The notes below the pieces were generated by a model. That model did no database searches. It saw only the letters and a program-made list of their open reading frames with translations, and was not told the DNA's origin. A stretch of DNA of 64,000 bases from Anarhynchus alexandrinus. Taxonomy: Eukaryota; Chordata; Aves; Charadriiformes; Charadriidae. Each line of letters opens with the position of its first letter. The stretch's first letter is position 1. The stretch is taken from the NCBI GenBank assembly GCA_008711295.1, contig VUYV01000053.1:3969162-4033161 (forward strand), written 5' to 3'. Positions 25,301 to 39,216 of this stretch are shown piece by piece. The translations under genes and the position numbers were made by a program.

Positions 25301-28300
25301 AAGACCCAACCCCAGACTTTGTGTATACTTATTCCATTTTGTATATCCAGCTACTACTAATCTTATTCTGTCAAATAGACTAGATCTAATATTATTCTGG
25401 TAGCATGTGCATCATTTTGAACTCAAGGCACTGTTTCTGTAAAATAAATTTTTCCCTACTTGGATCTTAGAATAAGCAATACAAACAGTAAGTGTTACGA
25501 TGCACTGAATTTAATAGTAACTTTATCTTATTGATATCTTTCAGGTTTTGTATTCCTACTTTTATTCTAAGTATGTTTATAGCTAACAGCTGAAGGGAGT
25601 GGAGAGAAGCTGATAGATTAACGCAATATGCACAGCATAAGCCTCATTTCCTTAGGAAACCAACTGGGGAAGGGTGAAGATACACTATTCAAGCCAAGGA
25701 GCTAGCGGTTCAGAAGATGCTGGAAATACCAAGTTCTGACAAGTTTTGTGGAAGTAGGTAGTCCAATAGAAGAACTGTACAAGTATTCATAGTTAGAAAA
25801 AGCTTACATTACAATAAAAATGCTGTTGCACACCAGACTGCTGTGGAGCAGGTGTTACAGATGGCAAGAAAAGTTTATCAGTGCTCAGATCTTATTAGAC
25901 TGAGATTCTAACAAGTGGGTTCAAGCCCTTTAGGAATTCGGGCTTCAGTAGCTTATTGCTCACAGGGTTCTTCCTCTCCTCATCCAGATTTTCCATATTT
26001 TTTTGCAGTGAAGTTTTGTGAATTTTTCTTGTTTGTTTTTTTCTTTGTTTTGTTTGTTGGTTGACTTGATTTTTCCCTTACTCTGATTTGTTATTTAGCA
26101 CTTTAAAAATGAAAATAGAATTGCAATATTAGGAAACTGCTTCAGACTTTTAATGTAGGGTTTAGTCTTCAATTTGCCTTAATTCTGTAGTGTCTGAAAG
26201 GACCTATTAAAAATTTAATTTCATGATTACATATGTGGGTTTTCTAAATGAATTGATTTCAAAACCCCCCTAAATGACATTCTTAACATTTTCAATAGAG
26301 CAGCGGAGCATATTTCCATATTCAGTTTGCTGGACCTGAACTTTGTTTAGGATTGTTATCTGTATGATGTTGTTCATAGATATAATTATGACCTTCTCTG
26401 ACCATTACTAAGCATGATTAGACACTTCCAGAAGCTATAAGATGTTGTTTTATGTATCTGAACAAATAGCATATAGTCAGTAAAATGATAAATGTGGGAT
26501 TCCCTCCCCCTCCTCCGGCCCCAGTTTAGCTTTGTTGCTACTTTGCTCCTAGGAAAAAAAATGATAATAGAAGTTAAAACATGCTTGTACCTAAAATAAA
26601 AAATAAAGCAAGTGTTTCAACATATTTAGGGTATGTTTTAATTATTGCATTTAGACTTGAATTTTCATATTCAGGAATCCTGTAAATGCATACTGATACA
26701 GAAGAACTGTTGGAGATACATTCTTCCTTACCTATTATACTACTATAAAATGATTTAGAAAAATAAGTTTCTGGAGATGAACAGACTTCTTTAAGAGTAA
26801 ATGTAAAAAGCCTTTTTGTGAAGTTGTTTCTTTGCTGGATTTTAGAATATGAATAGCTTTTCTTTATACTGAGCAAAATGAGATCACAGTTACAGCTATT
26901 TACAGCTCTGGACTGTAAATATCTGTATACTTATTCTAACTTTGCAATCTGTGTTTGGTTAAAAAAAACAAACAAAAAGTAAAAGAGAAGTATTTACTTA
27001 AGCTAGTTTTGTATAATGTATTCAAGTTTTGTATGCTGAAATGGGTGTTGATTAATACATTCAAATAATAATATTGAAAATGTGAAATTGTTTTAGGGTA
27101 AAATTATAATCTACAGTTATGTCTAGGAAATTTCAAAGTGGAGCTTAATTATTGGGCATATCAGTTAAAGATAAATCAAAGAGTGGTTCTGGGAGGAAGA
27201 TAACTTACTGAAAACAGAAATCAGATTTCATAAATAGGGCTGTGCTGTTTCTAAAGCAAAGCAATATACATTCTTTGTTAGAACTGAGAAGCTGCTTAAA
27301 TTTTCTTTTTTTTTTTCTGTGAGCAGTCTGAGAAGCTCTGAGACATTGATTCAGAGTACAAAGCTGAGTACATTTTTGTCGTCTTAATTTTTATACCTGC
27401 CTTGAAAATAAATAAAAAAGATTTTTCCAAGACAGCTTGGAAGTCTTGTTCAGTTCTGTGTGTTCAAAAGAATGTTTGTTTAGCATAGAATGTTTATTTT
27501 GAAGTCTGGTCTTCCCTTCCTATCCAGAAGCTGGCAAAAGTGATTTGTTTGCAAACAAGAAGGGGAATTGTCGGTGAGCAGGAAACTTTCTCCCTGCCAG
27601 TCCCCCCAGCTTTTTTCCAATTTCTTGAATATTATGCCAGCTGTTGTATAGGGAGTAACTTGAAAATGATTTAATGTTCAGTGTTGCTTTCTCTTGTCTA
27701 TTTCCTTTTAAGACTTTTGTAAAGCCGTGTTACTGTCCACCCAGCAAAAATACAGTGTATGTCCAGAAATGTATGATGTCCCAGACTTCTATTTGGAAGG
27801 AAGAGTCCTGAGATCCAGCTGTTACAGCCAAGCTATGTTAATTGTATCAGTAACTTATCTGGATAAAATTTTGCGGGAGTTGGAATGCTAGTGAAAGGTG
27901 GAGGATGATGGTGCTGAAGGGTTCTTCAACAGTAACTGACACCTTCATAGGTCGTAGGGCAGAAAAGCTTTTTAAAGGATACTTCGTGTTATTGCAGAAA
28001 TTCGTGCATGGGCTCTTAAAAACAGTAGATGCAACAGTAGCAAAAAGAAATAATTCTTTGTAGAACTCGCAGTTGAAAAATGTCGGTGAGGTCATTGCCA
28101 CTGGTTGCTAAGGTTTTGGTCTTAAGCATGGCTTTCAAAATCGGTCAGCACTTATACCTGAAAAACTGTTATTCAGGTAAATACTGACTTGGTGATGTTT
28201 GGTATGTGGCTTTTGAGGGGGGTTAGAAGCTGATGGTGTCCTGGCTGACCAAATCATTGTGTGCATTGTCGGCCAGTACTGTTGTGCCTGATACTGAGCA

Positions 28301-31300
28301 GTATTAGAGGGACGCCGTTGCAGGAGGTAAATGTGCATCTAACCTATGGTGATGATTATAACATCCCTATTTATTCCCTCTTCTTTCTGCCCATGTTTCC
28401 CTTTTCTGTGATTTCCTTCCTCTTCTGCTTTTTATGGTATTTATCCATATTCGTTTTGTTTTGCATTGATAAAACTTCAATGAATGAATTTAATCCTTAA
28501 ATGTGATTTTTCTCCCTGGACTTTTCAAACCTAGTTTAGAGCTTTTCTAACCGAGTAGCAATCAGTAGCTTGCTTTCAGCAGAAACACCTGTTGGTTTAG
28601 TGGAATGGGATATGTCATGTATTGCCATATGCAGCCCCCTCCCTCCCCCCCGAGTTAATTAAAATAGAAGAATATTTTTCTTTTTTTATTTACAAAGCAT
28701 AGACGTGATTTCTGATACCCAGGAATAATGAAGATCATCATTGACCTGCATACGGGAATATCTATTGGAATAGTGGGAAGGGTCATTCTGTGAATAAGGT
28801 GTTAATCTAAGACTGGGGTGGTATCAATTTAGCCTGTTTTGTATACGTCCTTTGGGGACACGGATCAATTTCTCTGTGTTTCCTTCCACTGTGTATAAGA
28901 TGGTTTAATGGCTCTGCAAAATAGAAAAGTAGCAAAATCAAATAAATAGTAAGGCATTCAGGAACTTGGGCCATCCAAATATTTCAGGTAGTCATGACTA
29001 GCAGTGCCAGTACATTTGGGGGAAGATTGAAATACGACTGGTTTTTTTTCTGATAAGTTCAACAAATTTTTCCTGTTTACAAAGAAAAGGGCCTGAGGGT
29101 CATCTTATCCTATTATTTGTTATATCCTCGATAATATGGCAAGCCTCCGGAACGTCTGTCGTTCAAATTCCCAAGATTTTTGCATGCATTTCTTTGACTT
29201 GATTAAGATGAACTGACTATGAATTTTGCCAGTTGTACAAATAGTGTCTGTGGTCATTGGGGGAAGCTTGTCTTCATTCCAACTTCCTAAAAGTACCAGC
29301 ATTTTGTTTTAACTTTTGTGGCTGGTAGGCTGCAATAAAGCCTGTTTTCTCTGGTATACATCAGAGATAAATGCTCTTTATGTAAATTTTGATGTCCAGG
29401 CTACTTCAGACTTTAAGATGCATATAGCCTGTCATATGCTATAATGGGGTCGAGCAGATTCCCCCCCCCGAATTTCGTGCCATGTATTTTAGGCCTATCA
29501 AAGAAATATTTTTCTTTCTAAGTATTTATTTATTTAATGTTAGTTCTGCTTTGGCCTCTTGTTCGCTTTGGTTGCAGCTCTGACTTCTGTATTGGGACTG
29601 GGTTAAAACGGGGATATCTTTTGTGGTAATTTCTGTCTTCTGGTGTCAAGATTTCTGTCGCAATGTTTTTAAAGATGTGGGGAGACCTCGGCTACATTTG
29701 TGTTCCCTTTTACAAACAGAGGCATAAGATGGAACATGAGTTGTCTTCATGCTTCTATAAAGAGCTTTTCCAAAAACTCCTAAGAAGTAACAAGAATCTT
29801 TGATAATTTAAACCTCAATAGTTTAAAAATTTCGATGTTTCAAATTGTTTAAGAGCTTTGATGTGAAAAGGATTTTACTTCACAGCAGACTTTAGTAATT
29901 TCTTTAGCACTGGGTACTGTTTTGAGAAGAAGGATAAGTGGTATTGTACTCCGCCACCTGCGTCTGTGTATCTTTCACACCGACAGTATGTTTCTAACTT
30001 TGAAGTTGTACTTCTGCATACTTGAAATGATTTATTAACTTTACATGTAGGATCTATAATGGTAGTTCTAAAGTATTTTGTGTAACATAATTACTGATGT
30101 TCTTTCTGTGATCTGTGCAGACCTGAAAATGATAGCTTTTGTAACAGATCACCAAAGTGCTTACATTCAAAGCTTTGCATGTATGATTAACAATACTTAG
30201 AGCTGAAATGTATTTTTATCAGGGGTTTGTAAGTGAAAAGACAGAGTTTATCACAATTCTCATTAATTTGGAATGTAAGTTGCATTAACAGCTCGCTTCT
30301 GGAATTTCAAGGGCAAGCAAGAGATGGCATGTGACCTTTCATGGGGAAAGATTTATATAAGAAGGGAGCTTAGGGGACTAGGGTTCAGGAACCAGCAAAT
30401 TATGCCAGAATTTTAATGTGTTGCATGTTTGTATTGTTTAAAGAAAAAGATGGGAAAAGGGAAAAGAGAAAGAGGACAGATCAGAAGAGGTTAGCTGGGG
30501 AGAAAAGTTGTTTTTTCCTTAATAGTTTAATGTATAGACTGCTCATTCAGCATTCTTAATAGGCTGAAATTTCAGTTTTGGTCTTGGGCAAATTCACTAT
30601 GTTTATGTATTGTGCAGGGACAAGAATGTAGTGTCTAAAAATTTGAAGCCTGATTTACTGTGTGGTCAGCTTTGATTCTTAACAGATTAGAGACTTAAGC
30701 CATCTTAAAGGTAAATATACTATTGGATGATGGTGGTGATTATTATTATAATTACCTGGCACCCTTTATGAAAATGAAATTGCAATTCATTGCTGTAGGT
30801 GTAAAATTACAACTTTCAAAACTGCTGCAATATCTTCACAAATTTAATACCCCACTTTATATGAAATATAAAAATTTTACTACAAAATGAAAAAAAATAA
30901 CTGCGAAATAATTCAGTTAAAGCATAGGAATAGCTTTGCTTTTGTAGGAGTAACTTTATGAAGATAACGATACAGGTGTTTAATAATAGTAATGGCAGTA
31001 TTTTTGTTGGAAATATGTCTTTCAAATTCTTGTTCTTGCCAGGCATGTTTTGCATATATAATTAACAATGAAAGCAATTACTGCTTTATGTGGAACACAT
31101 TGTTAATATGCAGTGATCTTCCATGCTATGCTCAGCATATATATACACTATATTAAGTAGTTTGTTGTCTAAGTGATGTGTATAGTGCATCTGAGTTTAA
31201 GTGGTTTCAAAAACCTCCAGAAACTTCTGCGTAATAGATTTTAACTCAGTGAGCAGTGCTAGCTGCGGAGCTTCCACCAGGTTTTTGGGCAGCTTGCACG

Positions 31301-33859
31301 TTATTTGAAAGGATACCAAAAGAGAGAAGTCTTTGTATTGATGATATAAAGATCCTTCTTGCTGGCTGTGGCTATCTGAGTTCATTAACACTAGAATAAC
31401 CTATTTTTCCAATTTAAAACCAAGGTGCTAATACTAATGAGTGACGGTTCTTCCTGTCACTCTCAATAAAGGGAGCAGAATGAAGAGCAAAACCTCTGGA
31501 ATCTTTGTAGATCTGGGATCTCTAAAGCAGATACTGGTAGGCACTAACTGAGGAGGTTGCTACTGATGTTCACTGGTTGTTCAGAGTGTGTGTGTGCCTG
31601 TTTTTTTTTAAGGTGGTGTCACATTTGTTTAATTAGCTTTAGTTAATAGGAATTTCACTTGGATATTGAAGGGATGTCCTTTTAGTGTTAAGAATTATTA
31701 AAAGGGGCTTGAAAGAGGACTTTAGAGAGGATAGGTGCAGAGTGGAAGGAACATGGTTGGGATCTAAAACTTATTAAAGGGAGAATCTTATTCACCTTAT
31801 TTTATTTTTTTTATCGGTAGAAATGGGCAAAGGCTGCTACTTGTCCAGTGAAAGCAGTAGAGACCAGGGTGGGGTAGAGGTTACAGAGGTGTACTCCCTT
31901 GTTTAGGTTAACCACACGAGCTGTACAGTATAATGGAATAGGAAATGGCACTCTATCACAATGTCAGTGTATGCACTTTTGAAGCCCAGCTGATGTAGTG
32001 AGCCTCAGTCCATGTAGACTTGGAGTAACCATACCCATTATACAAAATATGGGAGACCAGTGGATACATTTAAATGCATACTGAAGGCATAGGCATTACT
32101 GGAAGGGCAAAATCATACATATAAGTGCTCTCCCTCCCCTCTCTTCAGATTTTCTAATTTGCTCTTTAGTAGAGGTCTTAAAATTTTGTTAAATGTTTGT
32201 AATAGATTCCATAATATAAAATAAATTTTGTATTCTTGATTAAACACATTTTCAAATACTTTGATCAGAAGAATTAAAAAACCTTAACAAAGTCTGTGTT
32301 TGAGAAATCATTAGAGAATACAGATGTGAATGAAACCTGATTTAACAATGAGTTAACATTTGGTACGTGGCCTTGATATTTTGGGAAAGTTGTCAGTAGT
32401 TATCAGCATATATTGAAACAAATTATAGCTGTTGTTGAAATCCCGTGATCAGATTTTCTCTCTTTCTGCCAGTTGTGCTAAAACACTTGAGAATGTAAAA
32501 TCACTCAGGTGTTGAGTTGCAGCCACCTCTTGAATAATCTGATGTCTTCAAATATAACTGCTCTGCTGAAAGATGAATGACTTAATAAAAGTCAGCTGAA
32601 GGCAGATAGTACCGACACCCCCTCACTCCAAACCATGGGATTTAATACTTAATACACTTTTACTGTTATTTAACTAGTTGGATTGAAAAATGCCAACAGA
32701 GAATCAACAGTAATTATGCTATATAAATGATTGGAAAAATGTGGTGAGCATACTGTACTGAACTGCTTTTATTATTAAATGGGAGTGCAGCTCCTGAGTC
32801 TTCTCTTCTACAGGTTTTTAATCTTGGTCAGCAGCATTAAGCAAATTACTTTGTATTTGCATTCATGTAAAGGAGTAGAGTCCATAAGGCAGACCTTTTC
32901 TATCTATCTCTTTGCTTCTGTGTAAGGATTAAATGTAAATTTCTGTGTTGGGGTGAAGTACACTTTTAATCAAAGTAAGAAGCTTCTTTTGGCAAGAGCA
33001 GGCCAGGTCCTCGCTGCCTGTAGAATGGAGATTCTTTCAAGTGTTCCTGGGTCTAAACTTTTCACAGAGAATGCAAATTGCAGTTCAGTAACTTGTGTAT
33101 TTGAAAATAGTATTTATTTCCCAAATTTATCAAATTACAAACATACATAACTGAGATTTTGAAGAATTGCCCTGATTTGGAAGGAGTACAGGTTCATTAA
33201 AAAAAAACAACCCAAGTCCCGCTCCCCCCTTGGCCAAAACCAAACTAAATTCTGGTGGAATGGAAAGAGTGTTTCCCATCCATCTGTTTTGTATAAAATT
33301 TAAGAAACTGTGTGAAGTAGTTAGATTTTATGCATTATAAGTAGATTTGTAAATCTCTATCACAGGACTTTTCTGTGGAAGGATTAACAGTGCTTTTTTT
33401 TGGTTTTGTTTTCTTTTTCTAATTTTTATTTTTTTTATTCACATCTGATGAATGTGAATACTTATTTTTCTTATTTTTTCTGATGCTTATAGCTTGGATA
33501 CAGAACTATACACTTCAATTTCTTTCCTTTAAAGTGTTGCATTTCTGTGATGTATCCTTCATGCATCCTTCCATAAATTCTTTTTTCCAGTTTTGATCTT
33601 TTTTTCTGTTTAAGTTGATGATTTTCTGAATATTCATCTTAAATGCTGTGGGCCTTCACTTTGACTATTTAATATCTGGATTTTTTTTTGAGAATTGTGT
33701 GAGCCTTTCTGAAAAGGATCCTTTTTAAATTTTTTTTGAAAACTTGGATACCAAATCATTTGCACTTGAACTAGAGGTAGATAGAAAGTATCTTTTTTCA
33801 AGAGTGTTTTCCCAACAGTGGCCTCTGAGATGGAAACATTAGGAATAACTGTACTGGGC
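22351..33859. other. Intronic sequence, nothing coding recognised
   Basis: AT-rich DNA with small homopolymers (for example C9 at 29461-29469) and short AT-rich microsatellite patches (30728-30755). No reading frame exceeds about 100 codons and none is recognisable. No repeat family recognised. Confidence 0.55.
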
Positions 33860-34560
33860 ATAAATTGCTGAGTTTTGGGAGCAGGGGGGCAAGTTGTATG
33901 AGAGGAGGTCGGGAACTGCCCTGTGCCAGTCACAGCTGCTTCCAGCCAGCTTTGAAACCAGTGTAAACACCCCAGTGTGTACCAAAACCTCACCCAGTTT
34001 GAGGAGCTGGTGGCACATCTGCTCACATGTATTTAAGGCATAGCAACAGCCAGGAGACGCAGGAGATGCAGAAGGGAACATTGTTGGGGATATAGCTAGA
34101 GGACACACTGTGGGAAGGAGGTGTTCCATGCTAGAGGAAGTACACCCCCCGAGGGATGCTGGCCACCAGTGACCTGTGGTGGGTTGGGGGCTATAGCCTG
34201 TAGATCTGTGCTGGAGCAGAAGAAAATGAACAAGAGGCAAAGAACAGCAGAATAAAAGGGCTACGTGCATGATGCCAACCTCCTGTGCTGCCCATCACCT
34301 ACCTCATCAAATGAATTGGGATGGATGGATCGACAAGGGAAGCTGAGATTAGGGAGTGGGGAGGAGAAGTGCTGGACTGAAGTTGTGCCTGAGAGGGGAG
34401 AGGAAGGATGTGTTCCCAGATAGTTGTTTAATTGTTTAGTGTCTTCTTTGTACCTGAATCAGTGGAAACTGTGTTTTAATTGGCAATAAATTAAATTGAA
34501 GTACCAATTCCCTGAGTCAAGACTGATTTTCCTGTGACAGTAACAGGCAGTTGTTAATAA
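33860..34560 (+). mobile_element. Avian LTR-class repeat, plus strand, degraded
   Basis: The order of blocks recalls an avian retroviral LTR-type repeat: a TATA-like TATTTAA at 34030-34036, CTGTGGGAAGGAGGTG... at about 34110, GAGCAGAAG... AACAAGAGGCAAAGAACAGC, TGTGCTGCCCATCACCTAC at about 34290, then a polyadenylation signal AATAAA at 34485-34490, and CCCTGAGTCAAG... TGTGACAGTAAC like the family's U5. The spacing of TATA and AATAAA, about 450 bases, fits an LTR with U3-R-U5. Open frames on the minus strand here (33634-34026 and 33839-34270) are by-products of its composition. The family was assigned from memory; start and end are uncertain by tens of bases. Confidence 0.6.
34485..34490 (+). 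terminator. Polyadenylation signal of the LTR-class repeat
   Basis: AATAAA in GGCAATAAATTAAATTG, the position at which this repeat family carries its poly(A) signal. It is sense to SBF2 and could in principle cause premature polyadenylation, but no use is shown. Confidence 0.45.
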
Positions 34561-37500
34561 ATAAACCTTTGTCTAGTCCATATATACTGTGTAGAATCTG
34601 CTAGTTATCTTTGAGAACGTTTTAAGCTGGGTAGAGCAGGTGATGTTTCAGACCTAATGAATCAATAGCTAAATCTACTAGGTAATGCTAAAGACAAATT
34701 TCTGAATCTGTTGAGTATCTAGAGCGATTTAACACATATTATTATCATACTGATGGTAGTCTAATCTTAACTACTAGGAGAATACAATTCAGTATAATGG
34801 TGTGTTCTATTATATTTTTAAGTCACCTTGTAAAACTATTTGGAATGTTCTGAACCATGCTCCAAGTGGCTAGAGCTTATTGCTACTCCTCATTTTTTCT
34901 CTTGAAAGCATTTCCCGCTGAAGTAAGAGCAACCCAGACCAGTTTGTGCGTATTTGTACATCTTTGTATGTCTTATTTTTAAATCTAGTAACTTACTAAG
35001 AAGTGTTATGCAATTGGATTCAAAACTGTGGCTTCAGTTAGACCATGATAAAGCATCCAGTTGATAGCAATTTTGAAAGCATGCTCCACCTGCCTTCAGT
35101 ACTCCAGGGGAAAAAATTCGAACCATGTAGGAGTGTAGTACAGAAACTCTGTTTGTGTTTGGTAGTAGAGACAAGTAAAACAATTTGAAAGTAGAAGGAT
35201 TTAAGGGTCCAGGCTAAAAATCTAGTTAAGGATTCACCTTGGCTTTACTTGAGACTTTAAGAGAAGAATAATGCATGTGCAGAAAAGTGAAAAATGATTT
35301 TTTCTAAATAGTACTTGGAACATTTTATTCTATATATAATGATTTCAAGGTATCTCCTCAGCATGTGAAACTTTCATTTAAGTGTTAGTTGTTTTGGAAT
35401 GATTTCCCTTTGATCCCAGAGATGAACTGAAGTGCAAGTTCAGGTAGCATAAGGAGTTCAACCTGGCTTTCAGAAAACGTTCAGAGGTGCATTTCTTTCA
35501 GGTAAATTCCTACTGAGGTTTATAATCCTTCTTGAAAGCAAAATGTAATTACATGCAGTAAGGTCTTTTAACACTGGTGGCCAATGTTAGTGGCTTTCCA
35601 AGGAAAGTAACCTAAAAAGACAGATAACGTTTTGACATAAAGGAGTGAATATTACAGATTAAAAAAAAAAATAATAAAAATTGTACATCTCTTAATTCTG
35701 AATTAAAAGAAGTTCCTATACTGTAATGTAAGGAGTATCTTTCTAGCAGTCTAATAAAAAGAGGACTAGAACGATTGGTAGCTTCAAAACGTGATGAAGG
35801 GGAAGAAATTTTGAGCTGCTTTCCTGGGTTTCATTATCTATAGGTGTAGTTGGTAGTGTCAGAGGTCTCAGTCTTTTAAGAACTGGTGTGGACTCAGAGT
35901 AGAAGAAACCCTTGTCACCTGTGTTCATACAGAGAAACTTAGGGGACTTAAAACGTAGCAGGGACTGAATGCTTTTTGCTGATGTAATTCTTTAATACTT
36001 CCTTTCCAGGAACTCTTGGTATCTCTGTTGACCTCGGTCATTCTTCCCTTTCTTGCTGTTGGCCTCTCAACCACAAGTTCTGTTGTACTCACAGGGTGCT
36101 TGTGCACACTGCTGTCTTCCTTGCCTCACCTGCCAGCATTAGAACAGCTAGAGGAAGAAGAGACTTGACAAAGATATGACTTATGAAAAACAGATAACAT
36201 GGTAGTTTAAGACTTTAGCTCAACAAGGGAAGAAGTTCTGATACTGAGTCAGTGAAGGAACAGCCCTCTCAGAGTGAAGAAGAGAGTAGTAGAGGCTATC
36301 AAGTAGGTGACTGCATAGCGGGAATGGGAGGAAAAAGGAATTCTCTGAGCGGGGTACCAAACGCGAAGGGTAAAAGGAGAGCAGAGGAGGCTAAAGGCTG
36401 TTTATTGCATGCTAGCAACAAAAAAATTATCAGTTCCTGCCATATCTAGTTGAAAATGTAGCTGTTTGTTCTTTTTTTTTTTTTTTTTTTAAAATGGAAG
36501 CAGGAAACAGGGACTGGATGTCTGTAGAAGAAAGGAGGACTGCAGGAGTATCTTTGCTTGCCTTAGGAGGAAAGGTGTGTGACTGCTCTTCTGAGAGCTG
36601 TTTAGGGAGGGAATGGTAAAGCCTTTCCATTTATGCCTTCTAATTTTGGAAGGGTGTTGACATGAAACAGTGCGGGGAGATAATAAGTGATAATTCAGTA
36701 GAAGATGCTGTGTCAGAAAGAGTATGTGGGACAACACTTGATCTTAAACAAGTGCAGTCAGTGACTGGTGACCCTTCTTGGTTCTTACAGTCTAATAGAT
36801 ACGGAGCTCCCTTTCCCTATAAAAACTGTACCTGTAGCCATGTATGTGTTTGTTCCTTGGTTTCTGGCATATCCTAACTGCTTCCTCAGCACCTCTGCAG
36901 CTTCTCTCTAAATATGATACCTCCTTTGGCTTTTAACTTGTTGATTACAGCTCTTACTGCCACTTACATCTCGTAGCTAACCCAGTCTGATTGCATGTCT
37001 TCAGCATGCTGCCCTTGGGAATCACAATCAGTACGTCTTGAGGGTAGAGATCGCTGTTTGGAGTTTATTCTGTGTAGTTTACATGCCCATTGTACCAAAA
37101 ACATCTGTTCCTAAATTATTTTCAAGAGAAAATCGTAGAATGTTAAGTGTAAAAATACATAATCTGGAGAAAATACTTCTTGCTAGATTGATTCTACCTA
37201 AACACTTCGTAAAATTTGTTGTGGGTTTTAAGACAGAAGCAAACTCAAACTGTAAATTAGCAGGAAGCTTAAGGGAAACATTTTTTTCCACCATAACATT
37301 GATTTATGAATGGCTTTATGCTAGCAGACTTGAGTTGTGTCAGACTGTAAATTGTTTTTTATGGTAAAGCAAGGAAAATAATATATTCATTGCTGCTGTT
37401 TGGGTGTCTGCAGAGGAAGCAACACATATGGACTGCTACTACTAATGCAGAATTTGTACTGTTTCATAGTATTGAAGTATAGCTTTGAGAATTTCACAAG

Positions 37501-39195
37501 AAAATGTTTAAAAATCAAAGTGTTTAGTCTCAAAGCTTCATAATACAACTTTAGAGAAAGGATGATCCAATTGGATGTGATGGGTCAGCATAAATTATTA
37601 AAACTATTAAAAGATACTTTAAATGGTTGCAAATTTCAACCTTGCTATTTAGGAAGCTTTATGTATAGTTTAATGAATCTGCTTTTATTTTAAATCAAAC
37701 CTTTATTCATGCTTGCAGTGGTATCAGCTTGCTTCCTTATCTGCCCTGTTTCTCCTGTGATCCACGTTCTGAGTAAGGGAATGCAAACACGGTGGTAGTC
37801 AAGAGCCGTGTGTGCTCGGCTTGCTCGGTTTGAATGTAACTGCTTATTGCCTGGGTGGCTGCTGCCTGACAGAAGAGGTAACTGCTCAGCTCTGCTGCTT
37901 TTTCCTTCTCTTCAGAGCGGAGGAAAGAACAGGAGTTTGGGCCTTTTGTCTCTACCCAGCAATTGACTTGCAAGCATGTGTGTGTTTTGTGTCTGTGTAC
38001 CTCTGAAATTACATTGAAATCATCCAAGAGATACAGAAATTGCTAGAGTGAAGACTGATGGATAGGTAATATTATCACAGAAATCTTAGGTTTAAAATGC
38101 GTATGGAATGTTAGACAGGTCTTTGATGTGCGTGTGAAATATTTGGCCATGTTAAAGCAGCTTCCTTCAGAAATCAGTATAATATTAATTTTTCAAATTG
38201 TTTCGTATGTTTTTAAATAAATAAAGCAGAGAATTTGCTTTCTGTAGCAAAAGGCAAGATTTGTGCAAAAGAAAAGATCATTCTTCCCACTATTGTACCA
38301 TGCTTTAAATGTGGCAAACATAAGTTGAAAGCTATTGATTGCATGCTTTACGTTGTGTAGTGGTTTAGTTCCAAGTGGTCCTAGCTTTCAGCATTCCTTC
38401 AGGATAGTATTGGTTAATATAAAAATTGCTTTCACTTGCCACATCATATTATGGTGTATCCCAGAGCTAAAATTCAGTTAAAAAGTTATGATTTTTTTTC
38501 AATATTTGCTCCAGTACTTCAGCAGGAGAAGAAGAAAATTCATGTTTGTGTGTACATTCCCATACTATTCAGGATGACAGGATGCTACAGTTGAATATTT
38601 GTGGTGTTTCTGAAGGGCTTACTATTTATAGCACTGTGGCTTTAGAAAACAGAGGGGTTAAGCAAAAAAAAAGACAATTGCATTACAGAAGTTATCAGAA
38701 ATGAGCGGTTTTTCTATACACCCTTCTGAGTAGAAAATCACTGCTAACTTGTCCAAGGAAACCAACTAGAAACACTGGCAAGGAGCTAGAGCGTCCTGGA
38801 TAAATCGTGGATTTTTAATCTATAGACTTCTTTTGGGAAGAGCACTTGTTGGCAAATGTTTGATTTCTTTTTAAAATATCCCATTATCCATTATATTAGT
38901 TTTTAATTTACTACTGCTTGTAGAGAGAGACACTAGAGTTACCAGTAATCATCTGTCACTTTGAAAGCATGCATGACAGGCATAGGCTGGATGCAGCTTG
39001 CAGCTTCATTTCATGTAGTGACTCCTTGTGTTACTACTGGAGAATATTAAGACTGTATTTATTATATGACTTGCAAGACACATTTGAGGAGCCTATTCTG
39101 CCTCACGTGGTGAAACACTTGTTAATATTGGGTATATTCTGAAAATATTCTCGAATCTACGGTGATTTAAATTCCATCAGTTTACCTTGAAGTAA
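34561..39195. other. Intronic sequence upstream of SBF2 exon 2
   Basis: AT-rich unique DNA with a T19 run at 36472-36490. Two small patches with more CpG than the surroundings lie at 36230-36420 and 37740-37930. No coding exon recognised before the SBF2 acceptor. Confidence 0.55.
36472..36490. repeat. Poly-T run (19 T)
   Basis: Nineteen uninterrupted T followed by AAAATGG. No LINE or SINE body recognised next to it, so it is listed as a plain homopolymer. Confidence 0.85.
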
Positions 39196-39216
39196 TTGAA
39201 TTTTATCTTTCAGCAG
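39196..39216 (+). other. SBF2: Splice acceptor of SBF2 exon 2, tandem CAGCAG
   Basis: The sequence before the exon is T-rich (TTTTATCTTTCAGCAG). Two AGs lie three bases apart, giving a NAGNAG acceptor. Use of the first AG starts the exon at 39214; use of the second starts it at 39217. Both keep the frame and differ by one codon. The first AG has the better pyrimidine context, so 39214 is my choice. The actual choice cannot be decided from DNA alone. Confidence 0.85.

Larger units (their letters stand above)
1..39213 (+). other. SBF2: SBF2 intron upstream of exon 2 (3' part, probably intron 1)
   Basis: Inferred from the exon at 39214 and the lack of any other coding exon before it. I did not find the expected first exon (start of the protein, MARLADYF-like) or a CpG island, so exon 1 lies more than 39 kb upstream. 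Most of the content is AT-rich unique DNA with stops in all frames. The few repeats inside are listed separately. Human SBF2 also has very long 5' introns, which fits. Confidence 0.8.

Noticed and set aside
33839..34270. 143-codon minus-strand frame
   Set aside because: Lies antisense within the LTR-class repeat; a by-product of that repeat's composition.
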